From Klebsormidium nitens (Eukaryota; Streptophyta; Klebsormidiophyceae; Klebsormidiales; Klebsormidiaceae), in contig DF237249.1 in NCBI GenBank assembly GCA_000708835.1, positions 1-64,000 of the forward strand: a DNA stretch of 64,000 bases. The letters are read 5' to 3'. This document shows, one piece after another, positions 44,201 to 56,755 of the stretch (its first letter is position 1; every line of letters begins with the position of its first letter). The position numbers were made by a program, and so were the translations under genes. The notes under the pieces are model-generated. The model was given only the letters and a program-made list of their open reading frames with translations. It had not been told where the DNA came from and searched no databases.

Positions 44201-44651
44201 TGCAAAAAACCTATATTAGGGTTCAGAGATTAGGGTTTGCAAGGCGTTGACTATTGAGGAAGTAGATTTCAGGTTTCGAAAGGTTCATGAACCCAAGAGC
44301 CAGGGTCTTACATTTTTGAGCGATCCACCTTGGCTTTTAGGACGAACCGCCAATACACCGATGAGCGCAATCGTTATTCGGGTCACCACTTATGCACTTC
44401 AGCAATCAAACAGAGAGCAGTCTAGAAGTCAGCACTCTGCAAGACTGACTCAGACACTCCTGCCAGGACAGCAAAAGAGACTATTTGCTCTGTCAACTTT
44501 TCTCTGAAACGAACTTGGACCATCCTGAGAAAGATGACAGCATCAAACAAGAAAAAGGGACCCAGCGGCTCACCTTTATCAAGTCAAATGGATGCCCCAC
44601 AACGATCCCTGCGCATCCACCCACAGTCCCAGCCACAAAGTCCAGAGCCAT
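41229..44651 (-). CDS. Mitochondrial carrier family protein (SLC25, acylcarnitine/basic-amino-acid type)
   Basis: Six-helix inner-membrane metabolite exchanger. Minus-strand exons: 44651-44574, 44001-43870, 43545-43329, 42917-42643, 42106-41860 and 41314-41229, 1035 nt for 344 residues; all GT-AG and in phase. The start ATG opens directly into helix 1 (MALDFVAGTVGGCAGIVVG). The three carrier signatures are present: PFDLIKVRLQ, PTELVKIKLQ and PLDVIKSRLQ. Downstream half-signatures also occur: LFKGLASPVVG, LYRGFWTTALRDS and FFKGF-APTILRSIPVGAVTFL. This pattern (GHPFD, PTELVK) is that of the SLC25A20/29/45-48 branch, which includes plant BOU and BAC; the substrate cannot be read from sequence. 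The protein is longer than the usual ~300 because of Ser/Ala/Pro-rich insertions in the matrix loops after signatures 1 and 3. Head-to-head with the b5 reductase gene. Confidence 0.93.
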
Positions 44652-45571
44652 CTTTCTGGGCCAGTCAAGACTGTCTAATCTTGACCCTTATGAAAGCTGA
44701 ATCAGCATCCTAGGTTTTACAGATGAACATGACATTGGGGTGCAGTTTGCAGCGCTGCTTAGATGTGCATTCATTTACTGGATATGTTTACGTAGCATGC
44801 CAGGACTTCCTCCGCTTGAGTTTCACAGCCCCAATGCTTCTAATGCAGGGCATTCGCCAGTGGAAGGATTACTGCAGACCCCGCCCCCTCTGACGCACCC
44901 TGTGTGATCGATGACCAACCAGCAAGCTCGATTCACCAATAGTACGGTATCCTGGACCTTCTGCGGCGCCAAAGCTTCAATCCAGGAGTCTTTTGACGGC
45001 CTCTGACGCTGCCACAGGCAAAGAGGAGGGGCGCCTTCCGACCACCATTGCGCCCACGATTGCTGGCAAGATCCTCGGCTGGGAGGAGGTTTTCAATTCA
45101 CCGCGTCTGGCTGAGCTGGCAGCGGGCCGTTGTGAAGAGATGCCACGTGGCGACCCGTAAGTCTCAAAATTCTATAGGTCCAATTTGGCGGGAAGCCGGC
45201 GGCCGCTCCGGCCCGCGGCCGCGAGAAACGCAATTGTCTTACCATTTCCGAGCGGTAATGACTTTGATTGAGGCATTTGCTCTAGTCTAGTTCGGCCTTG
45301 CGAGCGCTGGTCCAGCTTGCTGGACTTCTCCAGCTTCAGCCTTCACGGTTCACCACGGATGTCACCAGCGTTTTCAGCGACTTTGCATCGACTCGATCAC
45401 ACTGACAGCGTAGAGCTTGAAGGTTCGAAGAGAGGGGTTGCACCCAGTTGCACCTGCGAATGATCCGCTGCTCTTCACAAAGCTGGTTCTGTGTTTAGAT
45501 CTAGCAAAACCGATAAGTTTCTCACTCCGACACAGCTGGTAGACTTTTCTTGCTGAAAGCGGTGCCGCATC
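44652..45571. promoter_or_regulatory. Divergent interval, carrier / CBR1
   Basis: 920 bp between two divergent start codons. It must contain both promoters. It also holds the orphan exon-like frame 45018-45156. Confidence 0.4.
45018..45156 (+). other. Orphan exon-like open frame
   Basis: Acceptor GCCACAG|GCAAAG, consensus donor CC|GTAAGT and 46 open codons between (PTTIAPTIAGKILGWEEVF ... EEMPRGD). I recognise no family and found no partner exons. It may be a leftover of a gene, part of the CBR1 5' leader, or a short unannotated gene. Confidence 0.3.
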
Positions 45572-48500
45572 ATGACTGCTAAGGAGGAGATTCTTCAGAG
45601 TCTCCGTGATGCAACTGGGCTGCAATTGTCCGATGACCATCTGACGATCCTCATTGCTTCCGCGGTGGTGTTCCTGACGGCTCTCTTTGTGTGGGCGCTG
45701 ACTCCACGAAAGGCAAAGCGCAAGTGTAAGGGTCATCAGATCTGACAATCTGACCTCCTTAGCATGTCATCCGACGTATCGTTCCGGGTTGGAGCGAAGC
45801 GCCGATAAAAGGGTCGAGAACCAGATGAATTCTTGAAAGATCCTACTGCAGCAAGGTGCAGATTGTTGCATTCGCTGGTGATACTTACAGTTTCTGTGCC
45901 CCAGAACGGGACTCTTCGCAGAGTGTGATACCTTGAATCCTGCGCTTAGCTGGGATTTGTGTTTGTCAGCTCAAGAACCGCCGCAAGACAAGGATGATTG
46001 ATGCTGCTTCATTATTCCTCCATTGGCACTGACAAATGAGCCGTGTCGTTAGGATGATCCAAGTCACCAAGAGTCAGGTGCGGTAGTCAGGCATTAACGA
46101 GCGGTCAGTAGTTTGTGGTTAAGAGGGTGCTCTGATCTGGGTGTCAATGCCACTCACTTCACTTCTCCGGTCACTCTTGGATTCTATTTGAGACCTAGCA
46201 AATAAGTTACATAATCACTTCAAAGCTGGGCTACATAAAGTATGTCACTCGCTTTGGTGCTCAAGGCAAGCACTTGAGCTCTGACTCAAACCCACAGATT
46301 GCCAGGAAACTCATGTAAATGCAGCAGTGACCGGGGTCAGTACTCAATCAAGTTTTGCTACCAACAAAATGAATCCTGATTTTCTTACCAACAGACGCTC
46401 CACCACCCAAAAACAGTACAGGAAATTTCTGCTTTTAAGGCAGTGTAGCTGTTTCTGCCCCTTGTGATTGCTTTTCAGGCCCCATCGGCTGAAAGCCTCC
46501 ATAATCCGGCCAGTGGTGTCAAAGGAAGGGTTTTTTAGTGGTGTCAAAGAAAGGGTTTTTGGCGGCGTCAAAGAAACGAATACGGCGGTCTGAAAGAGAA
46601 TGTTTTTAGTGGTGTCAGTGGTCAACTCAAGTACCCTGCATTAAAAAAGTCGAGCCCTTGTTCCAGGTTCTAAAAGAGTGCTTCTGGGCCCATCGACAGC
46701 TGGCGATGCAAAGTATCTGCCGTTGACAGCTGTCAGCGCTTGTTCCGTGCAGATGCCCTTGACCCCGAGTCGTGGACCAAGTTTCAGATGGTCAAAAAGG
46801 AGCACGTCAGCCACAACTCACGGCGCTTCCGGTTCGCTCTCCAAACAGAGGAGACGATACTTGGCCTGCCGATCGGCCAGCACATCTCAATACAGTAAGG
46901 AACATGAACCCGTTGCCCAGATCTTTTTGCATCATGTGGCAAAATGCCGACGGTGGTCGATGCAGTGTCCGAAGATGGTAGGTCATCGGCGATCCATGCA
47001 TTGGGCAGTGTGCACAGGGTGTCCAACTTTCTGGGCTCTGGTTAAAATTCTGTGGATGCTTTGGTCCAAAGCAGAGGAAAGCCCGACTCGAATTTATGAA
47101 GAGTCTCTTAGATGCCTTCCTGTATCATAGATCATTCAAGACTCGTACAGGCTTAATGTCCAATTCTTGCCTTCACCATGGTGCACGGCAATAGCAGGAG
47201 CATCTGGGGTTGTCTGCAGGCGAGAAACTACATGCCCAGTGTTTTGCTGGGGCTCAGTGTCCCAGGTCTATGTCAATGAGAGCAGTTTGCATGTTTGCCT
47301 GGTTATGTAACAACTCGGTCCGTTGCATCTTCCAGGGGGGTAGATGAGGAGGGCAAAGAGTTCAGCCGCCCATACACGCCCACAACGTTGGACGACGATG
47401 TTGGCCACTTCGAGCTCGTCATCAAGGTACGACAAAAACGCCGAAACTTCAGACGTCGTGTTAGACCCACACTTTCCTGGGCCCTGAGTTTTTGAAAGGG
47501 GCGCAATGAGACTCGATGACGCAACAGGAATACTGTTGGCCTGTTAGATGTGGCCTGGCAGCTGTAACAGTAATAGCCTTTGGGCCAACGATCTGTCAAT
47601 CTCCTCTCCGCGAGCATCTTTGTTCGCTTTACATATCGGAGTCCTACAAGACCATTACGAACCACCTTGACCGCCTGGATTCGTGCACAAGGGCGCACGG
47701 ATTTAATCTGAAGAAGACATGAGTGGTGACCTTCAATCCTTCCGCCTCAAGCGACCCTCACGTTCAAAGTTCTGTTAACGGCTGCCCGACTGCTTGAGCA
47801 GAATCGGAACCTCAAACGCTGAAACAAGTCCATCCCCAACTGGACAGGCCAGATTGGTGGGCCCGACCCTGCTTCTTGTGACCTTTTCCGGCTTGTTGAT
47901 GCATCCGCTTTTAGTGAAACACTCGTCCATCATTTGTGCAGGTGTATCCGCAGGGGAAGATGTCGCAATGCCTGGAGAAGCTGTCTGTCGGAACGTACGT
48001 TCCGTTCAAGGGGCCGAAGGTGGGGGCACCGTGACGTTGCTCGCCGACGCCTGTTTGTTCCTGTTGATTCTGAAATAAGGTTTACTTTTATCTTCGCTCC
48101 AATCACGCAAAAGTGCGCTTTTTTACCCAGTTCACGGACTGGTGCTCATGTATGGCTGGCCAGTCCGCCAAAAAAGTGCGTTTCGAAAGCTCTTCAAAGA
48201 CGTATTTGTGGAGGTGCTAGGCTACACGATACCCTCGGAGAGCCCAAAGCGAATGGCTTGGTTGGGAGCGCTTTTCTCAGCATGCTTTTGGTATCAAGTC
48301 AAAAGGGTGAAGAGAGGATGGGCCGTCGGCAATCCTATCAAAATAGATCGAAGCACCATCGCGGGCTCTTGTGCGCGAACGTCTTCTTGGGTTCGGAATA
48401 AAGCTTTTGGGGCCTCACAAAAGGAGAGTCAACGTTTGCAATGTCGCTTGATTCATCCCTCCTCACGGAAGGAGACTCAACGTTTGCAACGTCGCTTGAT

Positions 48501-51189
48501 TCATCCACCCCTCACGATTGGGAGATCTAATATCGTCAAAAAGAAATCCGTGAATATTAAAAGCACGTGTCTCCCTCCTGCCCCAGGGCCGTTTCACGTA
48601 CACTTCGGGGCAAGTACGGGAGTTTGGGATGCTTGCGGGAGGAACCGGGATCACACCGATGTTCCAGGTACGCCACATGTCTCTTTGATCTAGCAAAAGT
48701 AGGCTCCTACGCTAGCAGTCATACCTAACTCACAAATTACCTGCTCCGTACCTAACTCGCCTGAAACCCCCAGACTAACCCCACCCGTTTCAGGCTGGGC
48801 AGCTTACGTTTGCCAAGTCTTACTTCTGCTGAATCGAAGCCTCTTGTACCCCCCCGTTTCCGCGCCGATTACGTTGGACCCGATACGTACTTCTCCTACA
48901 TTGGAACTTTTGAGACCAAGCCACTGGTTCAAGGTTTTTCAATCCCGGTCATTTGGTGGTCCTTGTAAGATACTACTAGAGTTCCTAACGTTTTGCACAG
49001 CGCCCAACCTGCTAAGCAAAAGGATGGCTAGGAATCTGTCCGTTCGTGCATTCGAGATTGGGGGCAATGGTTTTGCGTCCACATGCTTAGCATAGTGCAG
49101 CGAAGCTTTTATCTTTAGCACACAGCCTAAGACATGTTCCTGCCATTCGTGGGTCGTTGGACCATGGACGCTTCCGTGTTTGACAGTACTCGCTTCTTAT
49201 CGCCGCTTGGGCCAATCTTGCTGAAGGTATTTGGAAACGGGATGAACAATGCTGGTTCTACCGAGCTTCGAGGTTGCTCGAGAGGCCCTTTTCAGAGAAG
49301 CTCGGTTATCAAACTTGAGTGCGTAGCTTCTCGACCTGCTTGCCACTTGGTTCTAAGATTACCAGATCTCCTCCTTTTCTTACCGACTTACAGGTCCTGA
49401 AATTCATCTTGAAGGACCCGTCTGACAACACGAAAGTAAAGCTCATTTACGCGAACATCTCGTTAGGGGACATTCTTTTGAAGGTAAGGATCGTTGCGTC
49501 GAAACGGCGCGCGCGCTTCTTCTTAAGAAGTGGTTGCACGGTCGATTCCCTTCGTGTAAGCAGAATTCCGACTTCCATTGCAATGATTGGTCAAAGCCCA
49601 CAAAAGCCGCAGGCTATCAACCTTTTCAAACAGGGGGTGACCTTTCCCCGTACGCTGCCAACAACCGACCTCTAACTCGATAAGGATTTTTTTCTTTTCT
49701 CCCTCAGTAAATGTCTTTGAGAGCAAATAGTTGCACTTGAGGGGCGTGCGCTGTGCCAGGTGTCAGACCTTCAGACCCGAGCTGCCTTCTGTTTGCGGCT
49801 GTCGCAATGAGCAGCAATCCTCTCGATTGGATGGGTACTCGGCATGCGATCTCCTAAGAAAGCCGGACTTGCGATTCCGCAAGGCTCCCTCATAATCATT
49901 CCACTGCATAAAGCTCATTCAGCGAGCTCTAATCTATTGCTTGACAAGCCGAAGCCACCACAGTTTGGAAAGGCAGCTGGGTTCTCCTGAAAATCACGGT
50001 CTGACCCATTTCCGGTTTCTGTGTGCTTTTGCACTGATTAGTTTTTGCAGCACTAAAAGTTGAGTCTGACTGACACGCTTCTCGTCTCTTCCGCAGGACG
50101 AACTAGACTCGTTTGCGAAGCTGCATCCGAACAAGTTCAGCATATACTACGTTCTGAATGACGTAAGCACACGTCCCAGTCCCGTGTCTATCGCTGCTCA
50201 AAACGAGCCAAGGAATCCCCTCTCATGCTCTTGAATCTGCTTCGAACAGCGCAGGCTCTCGCGCAAAGGATATTAATGGTAATGTCCAGTGCTTTCGACT
50301 GGCAAGCTGCTCTTGTTTGTTCCTCTGGTTAGGGTTCCAAGTAAGTCAGCAATGGTTGCAACTTTTCCAGCGAATATGCGCAGACTTTGGACGTCACTGG
50401 TGGAAACGCGTGTTCGCGAGTCACATCGGAATCATTGCGCCAGTTACCTCTTGTGAACGTTCAGCCGTCAGATCGACGGCGCTCAGAAAAGCACTTTGTC
50501 AAACTATCTATTCTTTTACGTCTTTCGTTTTGCCTCCCTAGACAAGTGCGTTTCCGTACCCGGTACGTTGACACCATCCTCGTCTTTGTTATGCAGCCGC
50601 CGCCAGGGTGGACCGGCGGTGTCGGCTTCGTTTCCGCGGACATGATCAAAGCGCACTTGCCAGCACCAGCGGAAGATGTCAAGGTGAGTGCTTGGAACAT
50701 CCGCCTTCATGATTCCACTAATTTGTCGCCTTCGTAGTTCGCTGTTCCGTGCGAGCCCCTTTTGTACAGAAGACTTCGAGAACCGTTTTTAGATACATCG
50801 CACTGCCGGTTTGAAGATGCTTGAACTGCTTTGAGTAAGTTCGGCGGCGGAGGGGAACTGAACTGGCTGACGACTTTCGATAGAGTGCCTTCCTCATTGA
50901 AGAGAGCTGCTCCTCCACTTCTCAGCACGAGGAGCTTTGCATTGTTCCTTGTAAATCTTGGAGATGATTTTATTCTGCTTGACTGCTTCCATCCCTCTCC
51001 GATGCGCAGCTGGTACCGCCCGACAATCTGATGCTGTTGCGAGCCTATCGCCTACAAACGGATGCTCATATGAAAGTTCTTTCTTTTGTGGCGCAGATTT
51101 TGCGATGCGGCCCGCCTCCGATGAACAAGGCCATGGCTGCCCACTTGGACGCACTCGGCTACTCCAAGGAGATGCAATTCCAGTTCTAG
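45572..51189 (+). CDS. CBR1: NADH-cytochrome b5 reductase
   Basis: FAD enzyme at the ER that moves electrons from NADH to cytochrome b5. Exons: 45572-45725, 46753-46894, 47336-47426, 47942-48019, 48587-48667, 49394-49483, 50097-50162, 50597-50683 and 51097-51189, 882 nt for 293 residues (usual ~280); all splice sites GT-AG, all phases agree. An N-terminal anchor spans residues ~23-44 ([20 protein letters not shown]). Then YALDPESW, the [10 protein letters not shown] strand, GLPIGQHIS, the FAD motif [17 protein letters not shown], the NADH motif [26 protein letters not shown], and the C-terminal [10 protein letters not shown] with a terminal Phe (FQF) as in the family. The first exon is too short to stand out as an open frame but is secure by position, anchor and phase. 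Its partner cytochrome b5 lies 44 kb away in this window. Confidence 0.95.
48417..48520 (+). repeat. 54-bp tandem duplication in CBR1 intron 4
   Basis: Two nearly identical copies. Each holds GGAGA(G/C)TCAACGTTTGCAA, then GTCGCTTGATTCATCC and a CCTCACG end. Only a few substitutions separate them. Confidence 0.9.
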
Positions 51190-53277
51190 ACACAAAGGAA
51201 GTTTTGGCTGCTGACCAGGCTAATAACCAGACTTGAAACTGGGGTTGCCGAAATGATGACCGGGCCTTGACTTCGTTCCAAGGTTGCTTGCCGCCCAAGT
51301 CTGGTTTCTGGTGGTTATAAGCACTTCGTAACGAGGTTCATAACCATCCATGGTTAAGTGCTGAAACCTCCTGTGACAAGAGACGTTGCTTTCTTCCAGT
51401 AACGGTCTGGTGCCCAAACAAACCGAATTCCACTGGAGACACTAATTTCAAAGCTTTTGCAAATGACGATTGGTTGGGAAGGCGTACTGACATTGAAACG
51501 TGCAGAGTAGTCGTTCGGCTCCGGGGCGGCTTCTGCCTGGCTTGTTCTGGTTCAGGTGATGACTGTGTTTGCTTCAACATAGGCTCGATATCTTTGCAAG
51601 CCGGAAACTTTCGCGAACATCCGCTATTCAAGCTAGACACTAGGTGGCCCAGTACGTGCTGGAAATCACAAACCACTTGAATGCGGCGGCCTCTTGAGGG
51701 GTTTGTGGCACCAACATACTCGATAGCTGCATGACTTCTTGGATTCTCGGACATAAGGTTCGATAATCGAGATTGACAGGAGACGATATAAAAGACTAGC
51801 AACATACTCCGAGTACTTGATCACCCGCGGATCCGAATCAAGAACACGGTTGCATGTCCCCAGCTCGATGTAAGGAGTGCAACTAGTGCCGGAGAAAAAC
51901 GTCGCGACTTTTGGCCGTGAGGTCCTTGAATTGCCTTATCAGAACCTATTGTCGCATCCCGGCCACATGGTTTTCGTGAAGCAGTATATAATTCGTATCG
52001 ATCCGCTGCCAAGAGCATGACTTTCTGGAGTACCAGCTCGCGCCACTTCCATGGCAGATGACATGGTCGCGCCATATAGTCTTCTCGATTCGTGGGTCAG
52101 AGCAAGCTACTAGGCCGCTTGAGGGGATTCTGCTTTCATGTCGGGGCCCGAGGGGACTCGAGGAGTGCTTTCAGGTTTCCGACGTAGCGGGACTAAGCCG
52201 TGACGACATAATATGTCGAGCCGGCCGCTCAGCTGGGCAAGATCTTTCCCATGGCTCGGATGATCCCTGGCCGACAGATCACGGTGGATCCCGCGCTGAG
52301 TCGGCCCGGTGCCGGCGCCGCCGAGTCCGAGTCGGACTCCAGCCTGGAGTTCGACTTGGTCGGAGAGTGCCACGTGGACTTTCCTCTCTTCCAAAGCTGA
52401 GCTCCGGCGAGTACGGAAAACGTACCCGGGCGGCCTCGGCTTGCATCGGCGACTCTGGCCCGGGCCCCTGCTCACTAGCCAGAACTCAATATGTACTGCC
52501 GGTCGTAAGGTCGACGAAAGGACAAGCCTTGTAAGCCAGTGCAACCTTACGCAAACAAGGTTTCTAGGTTTCGCTGTCACCTCGGAAGGACCATGCTCTC
52601 CACAGCATCAGGTCAAAAGTTTCTGCATACATAAGCTTCCGTCGTTGTGTAGCTGAAGCACGTTGAAAGTCCATTGGCACTTCCTTCGCTCCACAAGCCG
52701 CCCTCAGCAACCAAGCCTTCCTGCATCTTCGAGCTCTCAGACGCTTCCTCGCTACGGAGGTCACGAGTGTCTGCGCATCTCAACAGCGCTTCACCACCGA
52801 ACGAGAGCGAGAGCGACATCGCGGCGGCAGCGGCGCCAAAATTTTCCCTTCTGGTGTAAGGGACGGTGAGAAGGTGCGCTGAGATTGGTTCTCCTTGGAT
52901 TTTTCCGACTACTTGATCATCAGTGCGCCCACCACCTCACCTAGCGTTCTTTCTAAAATGAGCCCAAGTGATCAGAAGCTGCCTTTGTCGCTTTACTGCG
53001 TTCTGCAATCCTGATCAGGTGGACTGTTTTTCAGAGGGCCGATTTGCTTTCATTGTTCTTTGCGCGCTTGCGTGTGCGTACCCCGCCTTTTACTATCCCA
53101 AGTTAGTTGCCTCGCTGAGGAACTTAGCGCAGAATTGTGCAATTTCCCAGGCATACCCGTCTCTCCTTTGGTAGCCATCGATGCTGACACGTGTACGGCA
53201 ACGCTCCTCTCTGTCGGGATCAAACAATACTATAAAATACTCATGGTTGTCAGATTGTGTTGCAGGTCCAGCGAAAC
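51190..53277. other. Intergenic with orphan frames, CBR1 to secreted protein
   Basis: No complete gene. Besides the frame at 52233-52400, a second exon-like frame runs 52653-52855 (acceptor TTGTGTAG|CTG, donor GGT|GTAAGG), Ser/Ala-rich with LRRSRVSAH, resembling a transit peptide but lacking an initiating ATG. The two might belong to one unrecognised gene. Confidence 0.35.
52233..52400 (+). other. Orphan terminal-exon-like frame
   Basis: After acceptor CGCTCAG|CTG there are 55 open codons and a TGA. It contains LGKIFPMARMIPGRQITVDP, an acidic-Ser run AESESDSSLEF and ECHVDFPLF. GC and codon choice look like the real exons nearby. I recognise no family and could not find the preceding exons. 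Confidence 0.3.
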
Positions 53278-55009
53278 ATGGCTATGAACTCTGTTCACGC
53301 TCCGACCTTCGCCCTGTTCCTTCTGTTGGGGACCCTCTGTGCGGGCCTTGCAGCCGCGCAGTCGCCCAGCAATTCCACTCCGGGCGTTCCATCCACCGGC
53401 TGCACTTGTACGTGTCCGCCCAGTACCAGTAAGTACTTGGTTAACGTACTCGACACTATCGCCATCCAATCAAGTTGCAAACAATCAGATTAGAGAATCA
53501 GTTTTGACCTCAACTCCATTAAAGCTTCAAGTCGCAATCGCCATTCTGAAATCTGAGTAAGCTTGAGTTTTGCACGGGTTATCAGTATTGAGGCTGGGAT
53601 CACAGCACTTTCGGGGGACTTCACCCAGATGGATTTATCTGCCTTTCTGAGTGCGTTAGGTCTAGAATAAGCGGCTTCTAGCCTGCACTATTCTCCTCTG
53701 GCTACGGACCAGAGCGAAAGGTGTTCATCAAACCGACATCCAGATCCCTTCTGAGACACTGTCACCCTTCTTTTTGAAACAAAAATCTTCATCTTTTTCA
53801 CCTTAACTCTGAAACCGCCTCCATCTTTCCGCCCGAGTCAGCTGCTTCTCCAGCGAAAAAGCCGTTGCACCCAATTTGCACGTCGCCAATCCGCAACGCT
53901 TGCGTCCCGCAAGGATCCCCCTGCCCCCTTGAAAAAGTCCCTCAAGTGGGGTTTGCACCTGAATTGAATGTTCGGTACGTGTCGACACCTCTCTGACGTC
54001 ATCTTTCTCACCTCTCTGACGTCATCTTTCTCACCTCTCTGACGTCATCTTTCCCACCTCTTTGACGTCATCGCTCCCCAAAAACTGCAGCTTGCTCCGA
54101 GCTTCAGGGCCGTTGTGATTGGTACTTCCTGGGCAGTGGCCCCGGCAGCCCCACGCCAACTTTCAACCTTAGAGACGGCCAAGGGGATCATGCCATCAGC
54201 CCCCCAATCACTTACAAGTAAGAGTTTCTGACTTTTTGGAAATGTGACTGCTCCGGCTCCTTTTCAGTCCACGTATCGATTAGTATTCGAGGCAACAATG
54301 TCTGGTAAGTGGACAAAACGAGTTATAAGCATTTTCAACTGGAGATGACGTTGCAAGTTGAAGGCCCGAGCGAAGCTTGAAGGTCCAACAACCAATGTCT
54401 GATTTGTTTTGCGCTCGGTCTCATCACTCCACTTGGAAAGCTCCAATCGAACGATGAATCACAGGCCCCTTTGACAATCCACAAATCTGTTCTAGCAGGC
54501 ACTTACCTCGAGAAGGCGGTAGGATCCCGTCTGGCGTGGTAATTGCGTCTAAAAATCAAAACGACTGGTTTGCGTTCTCTTTAAGTGAGTTATTGTGTCA
54601 CAGGACAGACCCTCTCAAACAGAGAAGCGGTCTCGTTGATAAAACCTCTTATCCATCAAACGTTTTGAGAGTACGGGGAACTTACTCGAGCTTGCCCAGT
54701 TTCTGAGCGAGCTTCTCAATCTCCTGCAGGGACGGTCAGACGGTTCTGGCAGCTAACACCAACGGCGGCTACACTTACACGGGTGCGGCAATCCCCAACG
54801 AGAGCCAGAACCAATTCTATGGGAACGGCGCTTACGTCTACTACAGAACGTTCAACTACCCTCTGAGCGTCGAGAATTACAAGGGTCGCTGCTTCCTCCT
54901 CCCCCTCACTGAAATCGAGCTCGGCGATGGGTCCAACCTCAACAGGGGCGACGGAAACGCGGCCTACTTGGAGTCCCGCCGCTGCGTCGTGTTCGCGACT
55001 CAGGCGTAA
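53278..55009 (+). CDS. Small secreted cysteine-containing protein, unknown
   Basis: Exons 53278-53428, 54091-54217 and 54730-55009, 558 nt for 185 residues; phases 1 and 2 agree at both introns. The start MAMNSVHA begins a classical signal peptide (FALFLLLGTLCAGLAAA, cleavage likely before QSPS). The mature part has a short Cys cluster (TGCTCTCPP), then C-x6-C (CSELQGRC) with DWYFLGSGPG. A Gly/Asn/Tyr-rich body follows (NGGYTYTG, FYGNGAYVYYRTF) and two more Cys (GRCFLL, RRCVVF) near the end; seven Cys in the mature protein. Probably an extracellular or wall protein; no family recognised. The first intron carries a four-copy TGACGTCA repeat. Confidence 0.8.
53987..54078. repeat. Four 23-bp repeats each holding TGACGTCA
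   Basis: The unit CACCTCTCTGACGTCATCTT(TCT) recurs four times with TGACGTCA at 53994, 54017, 54040 and 54063, an exact 23-bp period. TGACGTCA is the palindromic bZIP (CRE/C-box) core. It lies in the first intron of the secreted-protein gene, just before exon 2. Confidence 0.95.
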
Positions 55010-56755
55010 TGAGACGAATTGTACCTCAGCCTCAGTATGTTTGAGGCACCTAGGGAGAGGTTTGAGTTTGGAGGGATTGAAGGAGATGAAAGATTGCACG
55101 GATGACTGAGCAATCGAAAGATTGCATGCAAGGGTCAGTGTAAACAGATTGTGCGTGAGAGTCTAAAGTTTCAGCAGTTAAGATCTATTATATAGACCAG
55201 CATAGGGTTTTCAATGAGTGTACTTCAGAGAACACTTCGCATGAATAGAGATTTGCATTTTCAATTGATAAGCTCAACGTAAAATGTGCGGCTTTGACTT
55301 TCTGTACCATAGAGAACAATAAACTGTCCGGTCACAGTGTCAAGCTGATGACCTGACTGAAGTACTCTTTAATTAATGCTTAGTGTAGATCCTTCGATGT
55401 ATTATTCCAAATGTACTCCGACCTGATTGTGTTCTCTGAATTAATGAAACCGGCGGCTCTCGAGCTGAATGAGTGCTCGAATCTGCCAGTGAATGTGTGA
55501 ATACGCTTCAGACTATAGTCATACCAAGCGATATACATGGAAGAAACAGGCGTCCGTTGAAACGTTTAATGGTTTAAACTCTCCTGCCTTCGAACGTTTG
55601 AATGTGATGATCAGGCGTGAGTCATACCGAATGCCCAACAATGTTGACCGTATATGGCTGACCCACTCTAGTATTTACTTTGCACCGTGCACCCATTTAG
55701 ACGCTAACAGGATACGTCAAGGATCTAGCTGGACGATGTTGTGCATGTGCACGTGGTAATATTCGTTCCGAGCTCTGTGCTGCTTACACTGGACCTGCCA
55801 AGTGATTTCGGAGGAAAAGCCGTTTGCTACCGTCAGGATCCAGCTGTTAACCGAATATTTTGGTGAATGCCCCGGCGCCTATTCAGCGGCTCGGTCCACT
55901 CCGGGCTCTAATCGACTGCCTCTGCCTTTACCCTGCTAGTTTTGAATCCTAGATTTTTGAATCAAGGTGGCCTCTAACCAACGTCGAGAAACTGGTTTGC
56001 TCTGAATCGAGGACCGTTTGCCGGCCTCCCCCTCCCGTAGGGGCGCACGGAGTTCTCGGTGAAGGGATTCGATTGAGCAGGAAGCCTGATTAGCGGTTTA
56101 TCCATCTTTCATGCCTTTCGTCTCTCCTCCCTGAATCTGCCGAGGAGCCGCATCACCTCGTTGCGTACGTCACCTCAGTATCATGCTCGTCGAACTTTTT
56201 CGCCTCGGAAAGTAGGTCGCATCATCTTCTCCGAAGGCTCCTGATTCCAGCACAGTGCTCATGAAGCAAGAGCAACGAGGCAGGCGTTGGGGTCTCTAGT
56301 AGATCCGCACTGGGCGGAATGCTTCTCTTCGTCTCGCGCTGCCTCGATCGCCGGCCCCCATGATCCAACCTTGTGCTGGCAAGGATCTCTTCGTCTCCGT
56401 TTGAAAGAGTCTCTAGTGCTCCCATGATCGCCTCGGCGCAAATATACGCAGGCGCAGCTGACTGGGCCTCAGCACCTACTGAGCCGAAAATTGCGCGAAA
56501 TAGAGCGAAGTTGTAACCATGTTTCAGACTGCGAAGGGGCCGAGTCTAGAGCTACCTTCCGAAGCATTTTGCTTCTCAAAGGCCCACCGTGACTTTCCGT
56601 CCAGGATCACCGTGCCAGAAAGAAACTCGGCAATCGCGTCAAGTCACATTTCCATTCGCAGAAGTTGCGTTGCGGATCAAGAAAGTAAGGCGCGCTTGAG
56701 TGGAAGTTCTCTGGCTCGTCATCCTGCCTTTGTCTTCACCCCCTTCGCGAGGAAC
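55010..56755. other. Intergenic, between the two secreted proteins
   Basis: No supported gene. The left 500 bases are AT-rich and probably hold the 3' UTR and polyadenylation region of the preceding gene. The open frame leading to the next gene's ATG runs back in frame to an ATG at about 56519. Confidence 0.45.

Noticed and set aside
45374-45748. 124-codon minus-strand frame over CBR1 exon 1
   Set aside because: Shadow of the real CBR1 first exon.
53987-54078. CRISPR-like array
   Set aside because: Units are contiguous with no unique spacers, and the host is eukaryotic; it is a minisatellite.
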